NCBI GenBank assembly: GCA_002633025.1
Contig: NMRB01000507.1
Span: forward strand, 287,739-351,738
Source of the DNA: Notospermus geniculatus
Taxonomy: Eukaryota > Nemertea > Pilidiophora > Heteronemertea > Lineidae
Reading direction: 5' to 3'
Length of the DNA: 64,000 nucleotides
The notes under the pieces were generated by a model. That model was not told the DNA's origin. It worked only from the letters and a program-made list of their open reading frames with translations, and did not search any database. A program made the position numbers and the translations under genes. Positions 30,801 through 41,829 of this stretch are shown one piece after another. Numbering within the stretch: the stretch's first letter is position 1; each line of letters starts with the position of its first letter.

Positions 30801-31357
30801 CATCCTGTATAGATTTTATTAGAGACAGGCTTGACATCAAGAGCACTGTTGCTGAATCTCTCTCTACTGATCAGCTTGTAAAGAACGTGCGTGAGTCCTT
30901 TGTCACCCAATGGAAAGACTCCCTTTTTAATAACTCACCAAAGCTCCGAACCTACAGGAAGTTTAAAGACATTTTTAAATATGAGAGGTACCTTGACTCA
31001 TTCAGTTTTGAGAAAAGAAAGATCTTCACAAATTTCAGATCAAGCTGCCACTCCCTCCAAGTGGAAAAGGGAAGACATAAAGGACTACCACTGGAAAAAA
31101 GAACTTGTCCCATATGTAAATCCGATGCTGTTGAGGACGAATTTCACTTCCTCTTTCAATGTTCAGCATACCAGCATCAGCGTAACCAATTTATTGCCTC
31201 ACTTGATTTAATTGCCCCAAAGTCCTTTCATACTTTATCTCCCACAGACAAATTCAACTGGCTTCTTCTCTGTGAAGACAAAGATATTCTAAAACTACTC
31301 ATAGACTTTATTAAGGAATGTTCTGTAACCAGGGAAAAGTTATGTCCTACTAGGTAG
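27809..31357 (+). CDS. LINE ORF2: AP endonuclease + reverse transcriptase
   Basis: 1182 codons, uninterrupted. The endonuclease comes first: WNINGL (14-19), ALIETH (Glu near 47), GDMNAR (near 162) and SDHC (near 274). The reverse transcriptase follows, with NYRGITVMS, FVDFRKAFDS (near 660) and YADDLVLIS (near 761). A C-terminal zinc-knuckle-like CPIC...H...C block lies near 1099-1118. It nicks target DNA and primes reverse transcription there. All catalytic motifs are present, and this is the only large retroelement ORF in the window without a break. The start overlaps ORF1 by ATGA. Confidence 0.95.
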   Translation: MNVTTIEKGLTIGCWNINGLQSKQCNKLDDTQFLCAVQKLDIFALIETHTNEESLIDLPGYTLHHKYRKRSVKATRDHGGIAIYVRNSIRRGIIFINNNNSNFQWIALDNEFFSLEKKLFVCFVHNPPSNTTYYLSLDYDVLQLIENDCCEYSKEGNILLCGDMNARTETALDFIKGDDDSFLPICDDYCTDSQNLASRESEDSHKICSRGRVLLDLCISGQLRILNGRAFGDTWGKFTYHGPLGSSVIDYAICSEALLESVLYFKVEPFMRSLSDHCMISMEILATWSPDMSVQPEDAKSFEMGFKIDKNSSQKFSDQFHHTESQDKISDFLSKPSEDTEQSADQLRGIIMDAAEKSFSRKVSSNHVRTKKSKKWFNASLEAQKLRVNEISALVASNPHDHRLRCTLFKAVKSYRKAVKFSRKSYFKKIWEKLDNLHEDNPSLYWNFVNKLKNESDASAKSTPDADKISLADWESYFKSLNQVSQDENTQKVYNDLSAKFESLKSGPSCELDKEITEEEITRAIKALKSKKAAGLDCVSNEMLKLSLPALLPCYLKLFNQVLSSADYPKQWAAGYITPIFKSGDKKDPSNYRGITVMSAIGKLFNSILNNRLDKFLEDNKTITPVQIGFKKKSRTSDHMFVIKTLIDQYVKGRKKKLFTCFVDFRKAFDSVLHPGLLLKLYNIGIQNNFLDCIKSMYNKVQICVKANNFVTNMFSSTIGVRQGDVLSPNLFKIFVNDLESHFSDECHPAKLGEQLLYCLMYADDLVLISETKEGLQASLNGLNAFRKKWCLDINLGKTKVLIFNRSGRIENIDFFLGKDKLTNVNKYKYLGLIFQASGCFSFGKIDLFDKGLKAFYKLRRCFGPHFPGVRTLLHLFDHTVKPILLYACEIWGYFDPNASKMKREKNPQFALTKAFDRLPAENMHLKFCKFTLGVQKNCSSNAVYGELGRLPLYTSVVKSMLLYWKRLEMLSPEDNALLYNAWQTSRELQNKGVSSWASCIDFIRDRLDIKSTVAESLSTDQLVKNVRESFVTQWKDSLFNNSPKLRTYRKFKDIFKYERYLDSFSFEKRKIFTNFRSSCHSLQVEKGRHKGLPLEKRTCPICKSDAVEDEFHFLFQCSAYQHQRNQFIASLDLIAPKSFHTLSPTDKFNWLLLCEDKDILKLLIDFIKECSVTREKLCPTR

Positions 31358-31591
31358 CCTAGCTATTGTATACCGGTGTCATGATACAATAACCTACATG
31401 GTGCTATGTGGTCTGTTATGCATTAATATTTCCTAGTCTTGTAAATAGTCTCTGTATCTGTTATCATACATGTACTATTTTACTCATTCTCTCAATCAAA
31501 ATCACTGTACATATTGTAATTGTATATACCCCTCGTGGGTTTTCTGATTCAATAAAACTAATTCTAATTCTAAATTCTAATTCTAATTCAT

Positions 31592-33149
31592 TATCGCATA
31601 GTTGTGATCTCCTCAGTAAACCGTGACCTACCAGTCTACAGGGGTGAAGGGCCAAGTAAAAGCCTCTACACTATATTACCAATCTAACCATTATGATGTG
31701 ATCACTAGCCTGAAGGCATTTTACGGGTTCTCATACTGTGTTGACTGTAACAAAGGTTAAATGTCCATAAATCGCATAGGTGTGACGGCCACATGCCCTT
31801 CATGTGGGATTCAACCAAATTTCAAGAGTGGATGCGAGTAAATGTTCGGGTCCACCATGAAGAAGCTGAAGAAACGTTGACTAAGACCCCATGTATTCAT
31901 CCAGTCTGTGAGATGACGTTCTTCTAATCCATAAGACAAAGATGGTGAGCATTTGGAAGATGATGTTGCGTAAACACATCAAGGAGTGTGCACCACTTCA
32001 CTTTCATGGAAGATTTCCAACTATGGAAAGAGAGGGAGGAGGGCACGAATTTCGCATATTTCAGCCAGCAGGGAGGATCTACCACAGGAAAGAACACCAA
32101 ATACACCTACTTCATTTGACAGATAAGGCACACGGATCAAAAACTGAAGAAGCTCGCCTTACGCACAGGAAAAAACAAGAAAGGCCAAATAAAAACCGGT
32201 TTGACCTGCCCAGCGCGCATGCTTGTAAAGAATCATTTGGTTGACAACTCAGTTGATGATCCGTAAAGATGAAACGGTCCGGAGTGCTTGGTGACACCAT
32301 GGAGGTATTATTGAGAAGGAGCGAACACGGACCCCACATCAAACAGTACAATCATCGTTCCGCTGTTTGCTAAAGTGATTAGGGGGACAATAGGCTAATA
32401 ACGCCGCACGATGGTCGGAAAAAGCCGATCTAATCTTCGGTAATTTCCGTGTGCAGTCAGCACTTCCCTTGTACAATGGTCAGAGTCCAAACAATAGAAG
32501 GGAACAATGGCAGTGGACGTTGCCTACGCACGAAAACTGAAAAATTCATCGTTTTCATCGCGTCAAAAACAGCACCTCGCAGCATCTCGCACTGAAACGA
32601 CCACCCGTATATGTTACCTGAACTAATCATCTTTTAAACTATCATAACGCAATCCTCTTCAAACTTTTCAGATGCGAAGAATCTCATTATCATTATCATT
32701 ATCATGTTTACCTTAAAACGTAGATATCTTTATTGGAAATTGGTCTTTTTCGATGATTTTTTCACTAAAATACAGCGGAGAGTTTACCAAATTGAGTTGT
32801 CTTCGAAATAGCCGGTTATCTAATTCCCAACGTGGAGAAAAACGCAAGAATATGATTGGGTCGACGCGATATCAATTATAGATGGCGCTGCACTTTGAGA
32901 GTTGTGCGGAATTCGTGATTGCCTTCAAGGAGCTCAGCGTGCGTACCGGACAATAGGCGGGAACAAAGGCAAACAATGGGGGCGTGGAATTGTGGTCACA
33001 GCGATTAGGGCCGTGCTCGCTCCTTCTCAATATTACCTCCATGGTGACACTGAGACAGTCTTTAAAAGAGAACTGATAGTAAGCAGCAAAACTGTAATTA
33101 TTCCGATTGAAGGGAAGACTGTGTTCGTCGCAGACCATGAGAAACATGG
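31592..33149. other. Mostly non-coding
   Basis: No recognised gene. An open stretch at 31790-31925 (WDSTKFQEWMRVN) has protein-like composition but no family. An inverted pair with CACCATGGAGGTA(T/A)TATTGAG lies at about 32294-32330 and 33015-33052. An ATTATC microsatellite lies at 32688-32706. Confidence 0.4.
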
Positions 33150-33580
33150 GGAAAGAGGGCGATTAGCCTCCTTCCGTCGGGGATACCACGCACGCCATCA
33201 ATGCCAGATGCCACAGACGATCCCTCAAGAGGACAGTCGCATGGATGCTTCGTGCCAAGGCAAGTCTGAAGGCAAGAATCAAGGAAAAGGGCAAAAACCC
33301 GCCTGATGGAGCTTGTAAACCAATAGGCCTGTCTGTTGAAGAGATAGATGCGGCAGAGATAGCCATTCTCAAATTTGAACAAGACAGACAACATGCAATT
33401 GCAGGGATCGACTCCATCCAGAGATTGGATCCCATTTGTGATGACGTCACGGGACTTCTCCGTGTCGGAGGGCAACTTGCCAAAGCCAAGAATCTGCCTG
33501 AGCGAACAAAACATCCCATCATACTACCGGAGAGTTTGATAGTGTCGAAGCTGATCGTCAGAGAAACTATGAGGCGGTAG
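33150..33580 (+). pseudogene. BEL/Pao pol fragment (before integrase)
   Basis: A shifted upstream frame followed by MLRAKASLKARIKEKGK, AAEIAILKFEQDRQHA and then LRVGGQL and KHPIILPESLIVSKLIVRE. This is the conserved region linking RNase H to the integrase zinc domain in BEL/Pao and also seen in pao-derived invertebrate genes. Only about 140 residues remain. It lies on the strand opposite to the 11.7-13.6 kb fragment, so it is a separate insertion. Confidence 0.78.
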
Positions 33581-33589
33581 GCCTACCTG

Positions 33590-36500
33590 CGAAGTCTCCC
33601 TGACCGGGATATATTGGAAGTGCATGAGGGCCTGAATCGCGATGTTTCAGATGAAAGCCTCATGCCTTCCAGGAAGCGAAAGAAGTTCATGATCAGCTCA
33701 CTACCATCGGAAGTATCTTCTCCCCTGGATGACGATGCCATTATTTTTACCCAGGATGATCTGGACTTACAATTGGAAAACTGGAATTCCGAGTGCCAAG
33801 TTGATGAGCAGGTTGACAAGGATTTCGCCGGAGCGGCTCTGTCTACTGCCTCCTCTCCAGTGCAGTTTGCCCAGGATACGGTGGATGCCGCCGGAGTGGC
33901 TCCATCCCCTGGTGCAGCTATATCTGCCCCGGTGGTTGACGATGATGGTCCTGTGCGTCCGCGAATGCCGCACGTGGACCGGACCACATCGTCCGACGTC
34001 CATGAGACGATGTTCGTCCCGTTGATGCGCAGTGTGGTCAGGGACGAAGTATGCAAGGAATTGGCTAACCAAACAAAACAACCCCTGCCAGTACGGAAAA
34101 TCTGGAAAGTTGTTCTGTGTGACATGGAAGAACAGAAAGCCAGTTTCTGCGTAGTCCACTCATCCAGAGAGGAAAAAGACAACAAATGTTGTCAGAACTG
34201 CGAAGGAGAATGAAGAAGGAGAAAAAACCTTGGCAAAGCCACCAAGCGTGACAAACACTGTCATAATGGCAAACTGAGCTTCACGCAGTTCGCAGTAGGG
34301 GACGCTGCCTGGTATCAAACTAATATCAGTCAGTTGGATGTCACCCCGAAGTTCCGTCAGGCGTTTGAGGGATGGGATGATGGGATGATGGGATGACCTT
34401 TACTAGGCAAAACCAAACGTGTACATCATAACAAACTCAAGAAATATTAGGGTCAGAAACAACCACTCTGGTTCCGGAGTGCTATTAGGAAACTTCAACT
34501 GTAGTCTATCTTTTTTATGGATTCCAGGTTCCTCCGTCAGGACCTGCAATTTATTATGCTCGTTTTATATTTTACATGACTACTGAGAGATTATATGCCT
34601 GTGCGTGGGGTTGTTCGTTCGTCGAAACCGAGGCCCCCGCCGTCCTACACGCCATGGAAAGGCATGCGGCAACAACAGAAGTTCCCTTGCGATCTTAAGA
34701 TGTGATCAGAGGGTTTTGCAAGACGCCATGTGCTACGTCAGCATCCGGGGGAATCTTATATGCCAACTCTCTCACTACAAGGAGCTGTGTCATGAACTTC
34801 GACACGATGTGGTGCTACCTGCGACGTCTCCCTGACCGTGTTCGAGGGAAGTGCATGAGGGCCTGAAACGCGATGTTTCACATGACAGCCTCACGCCTTC
34901 CAAAAAACGAACGAAGTTTATGATCACCTCCCCGCCGTCTGTACGGTCAGAACTATCTTCTCCCCCCGGATGCTGATGCCCTCATCATTACACAGGATGA
35001 TTTGGAGTTGGAGTTAGAAAATTGGGACCTCGAAGGCCAACTACTCGATGAGCAGGTTGACAAGGCTGTCACCGGAGCGGCTCTGTCTCCTGCCTCCTCC
35101 CCGGTGCAGTTTGCCCAGGGTACGGTGGATGCCGGCAGGGTGGCTCTATCCCCTGGTGCATCTGCCCCAGCGGTTCATAACGACAGCCCTGTGCGTCCAT
35201 GAACGCCTCACGTGGACCTGCCTACATCAGCAGACGTCATTGAGACGATGTCTGTCCCGTGCGTTGTCTGGTCAGGGACGAAGTCTGCAAGGAGTTGGCT
35301 GACCAGACAACACGACCACTGCCGAATGACTCATCATCCACGAGGATCATGCTTGCCCTGTTGTCGGCTGTTGAGAGTTCGAATATGATCCAGCAGGAAT
35401 CGCTGACAGTCTTCCGCCAACTGAAGGATGCAATTCAACAACTCAGCAAGAAGTCCATGTGTTAGCCTCGCGTATCTTTATATTTGTAAGTCTGGTGGGA
35501 GACCGCAAGACCAACATGGCAACCCTGGACATCAATAACTTCAAGATGGTTCGTCTACTCAGCAACATTTTCACCAACTTCCTTGAAAACCACGGCACCA
35601 TCCTGCAGTTGTCGTCAGCCCATGTCCTCTTCTTGTTGAGTGTCCATCGCTCGGACAGGATAGTGAATCTCTTCACCAAGCCAGTCTGTGAGGAAGTAGT
35701 GAAGAAGATGGCACAGCCAAGCTATCACGTCGACAACTGGCTGAGAGTAGGTTGAGCCATCGACATCCCTCCGTGCCCTACTTCAACAGTGCAACGTTGC
35801 ACCACAAAAAGTTGTTAACGTACGTGAAGAAGATTGTCAACCAAAAGAGGCCAAAGATCCACTCAAAGCCACCGCCTCTGTGTAACTTTCTTTCACGTCA
35901 GGTTGTTGTCAACCTTTGGTGGGAAGGATATCGGCACTGAGGTGCGTAGGATTTTAGCTGAAGTCCTGGGACACGAAGTCGCACTTCGACAATATAAGTG
36001 GCACTGGCACTCAAGACCGTCATGGATTTGGCGAGCTGCATCTATACAGGGTGATTTTTGGTACCAGTAGGCGTCTTCGAATCCTTTTTTTCTAAACAAC
36101 CAGGTGTGTTTCTATCTGTTCAGAATGCAGTTGCTGGTTGGCTGACCTCATAGCGGCGAATAAACTCCCTCCGCAGTTGTGTATCGCGCCCCCTTCGGTT
36201 TACTCGCTCTCCACAACTGCTTAACTTCGTAAAATTCGCCGCGTTCGGTCAACAGATGGCGTCTGGGCATGGCGCGAGTTTTACAGCCTATCAGCACGCT
36301 GCTTTCAGAACTGTTTGGCCCGTTGGCAACGGATGTTCTTGTGCTACCATGGCTACGAACCGCTCGGCCAATGAAAAAGTGTCTCAGGCCAGCTTGGTTA
36401 CCGGTTGCTCGGTGCTCTCATTGGTCGACTCTCTCAGCGCCACCTGTTGACCTAACGCGGCGAATCTGACGAAGTTAAGCAGTTGTGGAGAGCGGGTAAA

Positions 36501-36820
36501 CCGAAGGGGGCGCGGTACACAACTGCGTAGGGAGTTTAAGCGGCGAAGGGAATGTATGGGACAGTGGCACCAGTATACATGTAGGCGGCCTATAGGTTAG
36601 GAAGAATTTAATGTACATATTGAGCGCACTGGGCACCGAGGATTACACGTATGTCGACAACTGGCTGAGAGTAGGTCGAGCAATCGACATCCGTCCGTTC
36701 ATTACATTTAAACGTCGCACCACAAAAGCTGTTTTAAACGATCATGAAGGAGATTGTCAACCAACATTCCAAAGATCCAATCAAAGCCACCGCCTTTGTG
36801 TCTGTTGGACATAAACCTCA
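33590..36820 (+). repeat. Decayed duplicated gene-like units
   Basis: Block 1 (33590-34213) has LPSEVSSPLDDDAII and ASSPVQFAQDTVDA. A diverged copy lies at 34820-35210 (ASSPVQFAQGTVDA), about 1.2 kb later. A further block at 35440-35760 (EEVVKKMAQPSYHVDNWLRV) is partly repeated at 36640-36820 (VDNWLRVGRAIDI, SHRLCV). Both series are out of frame in places. I do not recognise the protein. It could be an undescribed host multigene family or the trailing ORF of a retroelement. Confidence 0.5.
36161..36538. mobile_element. Mutator-like MITE, 9-bp target duplication
   Basis: AGCGGCGAA at 36152-36160 and 36539-36547 is a perfect 9-bp duplication. The element starts TAAACTCCCT and ends AGGGAGTTTA, with terminal inverted repeats of about 100 bp (shared GCGCCCCCTTCGGTTTAC and CTCTCCACAACTGCTTAA). 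Long inverted ends plus a 9-bp duplication are the Mutator (MULE) pattern. It has no transposase. Confidence 0.85.
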
Positions 36821-38689
36821 GATCAGTTAGCCTACACAGTCATGACAGTATGATTTGGTATTTCCGTTTATGGCAATGGCCATCCCAACTATGTCCATCA
36901 CATCCTTCTTCGTCCCAGATGATGTTACATATCCTTGTACTTTAGTATAGACCACCGGTATACGTAGGTGGACAAAGGAAATTGCAAGCATGTCTCTGTA
37001 TATTTCTTAGAAGTTATTTAGTAATAAACTGACAAGGTAGCATCAGTTAGTTTCTATCTACCAAAGTGTAAAGACGTGTTTTTCTTTTTGTGTTCCTATA
37101 TTGTTCGTTATACCTCCGTCATGCCTACAGACTCAGCACTCATCATTACATCACTCCCCCCTTTTTTACCCCCCCCCCCCGCCTTCTCAATATACGTATA
37201 GTTATCTCTATGGTGTGTGTCCTTTCTTGTCCCTCTTCTACAATGTACCGACTACTTCTTCATACCCAGTTAATAGAGGAATGGCTGCCACCCACCAGCG
37301 TTTGAGCTCTCTTTTTTATTCTCTCTCTCATCTTCTCTCTCTTATATTTTGTACTTATTAATTTTGATTCTGTGTTCAGTTAAATGTATGGTTTATGTTG
37401 GCCTGTCGGCCTGACAGTTTATTTCTAGTATTATTTCTTCCTTCCAGGGCCAATAATGCTCTGCTTCCGCCCTGGACTCCTGTAGTTTCAATTTTAATTT
37501 CAATAAATCATACATACACACATGCCTACAGACTCAACAGGTAACGGATCCAGGACACGGATCCCGATATTCGATGGAGCAGCGATGTCATTAGAAGCCG
37601 GCCGCCGGCCAAATTGACCGCCTACTTGAGTCAATTTGGCCGGCTACTTTTTCAAGGTTATTGTTCAAAAGTTTTCAAATAAAGTAAAATAAAAGTTGTT
37701 TATGATGATGTCCAAACTCAGTGCCGTCATGTTCCAAGTGAAAACAATTCATTTCCAACCTCCCTAACACAGCTATTAACCCCGATCTGCCGCCCTTCAC
37801 TGAATTGACCGGACTTCAACATCTAATCAGACACAGCTTGTTATATTTCCAAGTCCATTTCTCTCAAACCCCTGACTGAATACCTGTATAACCTATTGGC
37901 TGTAATGCAGAAATAATGCACTTTCCAGTCATATCAAATTTGTTGCCTAGATGTCTTCCAGTAAGGAGATATTTACTTAAAAAACTTATCTCACTTCAAT
38001 AGCCGCATTGGTCATCGACGATCTTTTGGCGGGAAAACTGGGCCAGTGTCACTAATGTATGCAGAGAGCACATGGTGTGTGCCATGAGTCATCAAGTTAG
38101 AACTATAAGATGGCGACACTATTACTTTGTACAGGGTGTATCAATAACTACACTACATTTTTGGAAAATTTTTCTGCAGTGTTGGTCAATAACTGTAGAG
38201 GGTGTTAGCAACAATCAAGTGGAATACAGGGCGAATTAATAACAATCATTGGATTACAGGACTGAACAATCATGTGATATGTATCAGTGACAAAGACAGG
38301 GTCACCTGCATCCAAAGGAGGTTGATTGATCAATGATTGAATCACTATATGGCAAAAGACACATGAAAGAGAGACAGGCCTAAACAAAGACTGACAAGCA
38401 GTTGGGTTCTTTATGACTCGACTTCACTCAAAAAGCAGGGGCACTTCTTTGGAGTGTTAATAAAACAGCTCTCCTGCATTTTTCAAACATGATCCTCTGC
38501 AACAAAAAAAACACCGTCCTGGCTGCATTATACATACAATAGTATTGCCCTTACGGGAATCTGGAGGGTACAAAATCATTGCGAGTGCCCTAACAGTGAA
38601 TGAATAAGCGTTGCTGGGTCAACCATTCATGGGCAACGTGGATGTAATGCGAGCTTGCCAACATTCCTTGGCCGCCTACTTTTATGACC
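36821..38689. other. Non-coding, T-rich
   Basis: No gene recognised. At 37090-37520 there is a pyrimidine-rich tract (poly-C at 37171-37180) ending with AATAAATCATACATACACAC, which looks like the 3' end of a retroposon. CCGGCCGCCGGCC near 37600 is a short palindrome. Confidence 0.4.
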
Positions 38690-39390
38690 AGGCCCCCTAC
38701 TTGCAGCCCTAGTGACAACACTGATGGAGATGAGGATAAATACGATTTGTGGGCGGTAAAACTCCTTGGATATGTGAGACTTCAAAAATTACATGAGGTC
38801 ATCCTGAAAGAGGGAGATCTCGACGACGGACATGACGGAACTGAGAACACGGAAAATGCCGAGGCATATGCGGAAAGTGTGCAATGTCGCGATGACTGGA
38901 GCCTCTCACTAATCATGAGAGACGCGAAGGATGATGGCTAAGAATCACTGAAGATTCTCGAGGACATTATCGTTCAAAAGGAAAACACCGGCACAATAGA
39001 GTTGAATGCATGGGGGGAGCATGCAAGTAGCATAGAAATAAAAGGAAAACACCGTGTTATTGCCTTGTACACGGAATTGACAAGCCTTAGGAAATCATTC
39101 AACGGCGACAATGACCGATTACATGTTGCGAGCCGAAAATGCTGCGACATCGCTAAAAACAGCAGAAGAGACTATCAGTCACAGTTTACTCATTGCAATG
39201 GTGCTAAAAGGACTACCATCAGAATTTAAACCATTCGCCACTGTTATCACACAGAAAGACGAATATATCAAATTCTCCGAATTTAAAATCGCACTCCGTA
39301 ACTTCGAGGATACGGAAAGGATGAATAAGGACAATGACGCATCGGCGGAGGACAGTATCATGAGAGTTTCGGGGGAAAACTCCATGTAAA
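38690..39390 (+). pseudogene. Copia-type gag fragment
   Basis: GDEDKYDLWAVKLLGYVRLQ (near 38730) is followed, after a TAA at 38939 and later shifts, by LYTELTSLRKSF (39067), YMLRAENAATSLKTA (39118) and LKGLPSEFKPF. That is the UBN2/Copia gag order. Three frame breaks show it is dead, and no integrase or RT follows. Confidence 0.7.
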
Positions 39391-39859
39391 AGGTAACTCA
39401 TCGCTTTCGCTGATGCACACCACCATAAAATGGCACTCAAAGTGTGTCGGGATGATGAAGAGGCAGGCCCTCCAGGGTCTGGTAACCAGACTTTACTGAC
39501 GGGACAAAGTCCGACATTAGTCACCTCACCGACGCAATCAAGGAGCTGATGGATGTGACGTGCAAGACCACAGATACCCTTCGTCGTTATTCTTTCTTTG
39601 TGTACGTACTAATGTCCAATACCATGTTGTTGGGTCATATCCAACAGGAAACAACAAATAATATCGAGGAGGCACTTCGAATTTTCAAGGATTCGAATCC
39701 AGATTGGAAGCCGGCAAACTTTCTGACAGACTGTGATGTGAAGGAGATAGCTGCGCTGGAGACCGTTTTTCAGGTACCCTAAATTAAAAGTCACAGTTTC
39801 CAAGTAACTCTTGGCAAGGACAAAACTCAGCGTGCTCAGTTTAGGTTTTACATTTTTAT

Positions 39860-40025
39860 AGGATGCTCGTGGCTTCCAATAATAACAACTTCCTGATAAG
39901 CATCTGCATGGCCAGAAAAGCATGGTTTCTCTGGCCATCGATGGCGGTGCTGACTGATATGATATGTACGGTACAATGCCCCTCGCCCTCTGCCTCATGC
40001 CAGCGAACCGTTGTTGCCGTTAGGC
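39860..40025 (+). repeat. Dispersed repeat, inverted relative to 48210-48388
   Basis: GGATGCTCGTGGCTTCCAA through TCGATGGCGGTGCTGACTGA to GAACCGTTGTTGCC reappears as its reverse complement at 48210-48388, next to piggyBac debris. Just after it, 40029-40100 and 40175-40230 form another inverted pair around AACCACAAA / GTGGTTAGG. Confidence 0.75.
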
Positions 40026-40494
40026 TTGTTTGCACTTATTTTACCTTGCAATGGAACCTAACCACAAACCACAAAGTGGCCAGTTACGTGTGCATGCCAA
40101 TAAATGGCTGACCAACTTCTAATAGGACTTTTTTTTGTCTATATACTCTGATTCAATATAATCATGCAATCACGCACACGTAACTGGCTAATTTGTGGTT
40201 AGGCTGCATTGAAAGGTAAAATGAGTGCAAATATGACTCAGGGTGCTTACAGCTTGTGGAGCACCAACTTTAAGACATTTAAAAGACTTTTTAAGACCAA
40301 GTATTCAAAATTTAAGACCTACTTCCTTCCAAATGAAGCCCCCGAACAGCCCCCTTGCAGGTTTTGCCATGAAAACAATGACAGGGGATCAAGAAGGTGG
40401 GTACTTGGACAGGTACATGTACTTGATTTTAGAAGCCCGGAGACGTGATTTCCTGGCATTTCCTGCCAAATTTTTTTACAACTGCCTTGATATT

Positions 40495-41829
40495 AAAGGG
40501 GCTGTTCACTTTCGGAACCATTTTCCCAACTAACTTTTCATTATGTTGCAGTTGTCTGATTTTCATGATAACTTCAGGTATAATATTTTATGTGAACTAC
40601 ATAATCATGAAAGAAAAATGTGAAATCAGTTTCATTAATTAGGAAAACAAAGAGCATTTGCAAAAAGTCCGAAATCAGCATGAAAACAGTGAAATTATTC
40701 CCTAATATTTGTTGTACTGGGAGAGTATTGGTATTATTTATCATTCATTGGTATTATTTATCATTCATCAAAAAATCGTTACTAAACATATTGGTTTTGT
40801 TGAAGTATTTGCATAAAATGTGTGATTTTCTTCATTTCTGGACCCCTATTTAAGTGGGGGAAGAACAGAACAGCACTTCTAGGCCTGTCAGATTTGAATG
40901 GAATGCTGTGGTAAAGATTATGGTCAATATCAGTGATCAGTGGTTTGTTGGTGTTGCGTAAGGTCAAAAAAGGGAATACTTGAATTTGACGTCCCACTGA
41001 TCACTTAGGCCTACCCACATGTCATGGTTGATTATGCATGTTGTAACTGATATTGAGCATAATCTTTACCACAGCATTCCATTCAATTCTGACAGGCCTA
41101 GATGTGCTGTTCTGTTCTGCCCCCACTTAAATAGGGGTCCAGAAATGAAGAAAATCACACATTTTATGCAATTATTTCAGCAAAACCAATATGGTTAGTA
41201 ATGATTTTTTGATGAATAATAAATAATACCATTACTGTCCCAGTACAACAAACATTAGGGAATAATTTCACTGTTTTCATGCTGATTTCGGACATTTTGC
41301 AAAAGCTCTTTGTTTTCCTAATTAATGAAGCTGCTGATGTCACATTTTTCTTTCATGATTATGTAGTTCACATTATAAAATATTATACCTGAAGTTATCA
41401 TGAAAATCTAACAACTGCAACATAACGAAAAATAGTGCCAAAGGCACTGTGCCCGCTTGGCTTTTTTAGCACAGTGGTGGAAAGCATAAGCCATATCAGA
41501 ATCCCATACAAGCCATCTTTGACAATATCTGTGACCAAAGCGTACATAGCAGATTTTGCGAGTTTGGTTTTGGCCCCCTGGCGGGAAAGTCAAGAATTAG
41601 ATTTCACCAATACTTCGTCAGGAAGTCACTACAACCTAGATGTAAATACATACAAAGGTTCAATACAATAGCTCAAACGATTATCAAAATATAGCCCTTT
41701 TAAGTTTTTCACAAAACGCCCCCTATCTACCAAAATAGGAATCGCATCACACCCAAAATCGAACTTGANGGGCCAAGCGGGCTAAAAATTAGTTGGGAAA
41801 ATGGTTCCGAAAGTGAACAGCCCCTTTAA
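40495..41829. mobile_element. Long foldback element with a nested family B copy
   Basis: The left arm (40495-40945) and the right arm (from 41045) are inverted copies at high identity: AAGGGGCTGTTCACTTTCGG at the left end and its inverse ending 41829. The right arm is split by a foreign block at about 41431-41785 whose edges (AATAGTGCCAAAGGCACTG and GGCCAAGCGGGCTAA) are family B termini. An N at 41769 marks uncertain sequence. No transposase ORF. Confidence 0.8.

Larger units (their letters stand above)
27481..31590 (+). mobile_element. LINE (non-LTR retrotransposon), 5'-truncated, open ORF2
   Basis: The element contains the end of ORF1, a complete ORF2, a 3' UTR with AATAAA at 31551, and a tail of ATTCTA-type short repeats to about 31590. 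The 5' edge is uncertain, since ORF1-like sequence runs out into the minisatellite. Endonuclease type APE, no RNase H and a short tandem-repeat tail fit the CR1/L2/Jockey-like grade; the exact clade needs a tree. Confidence 0.88.
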
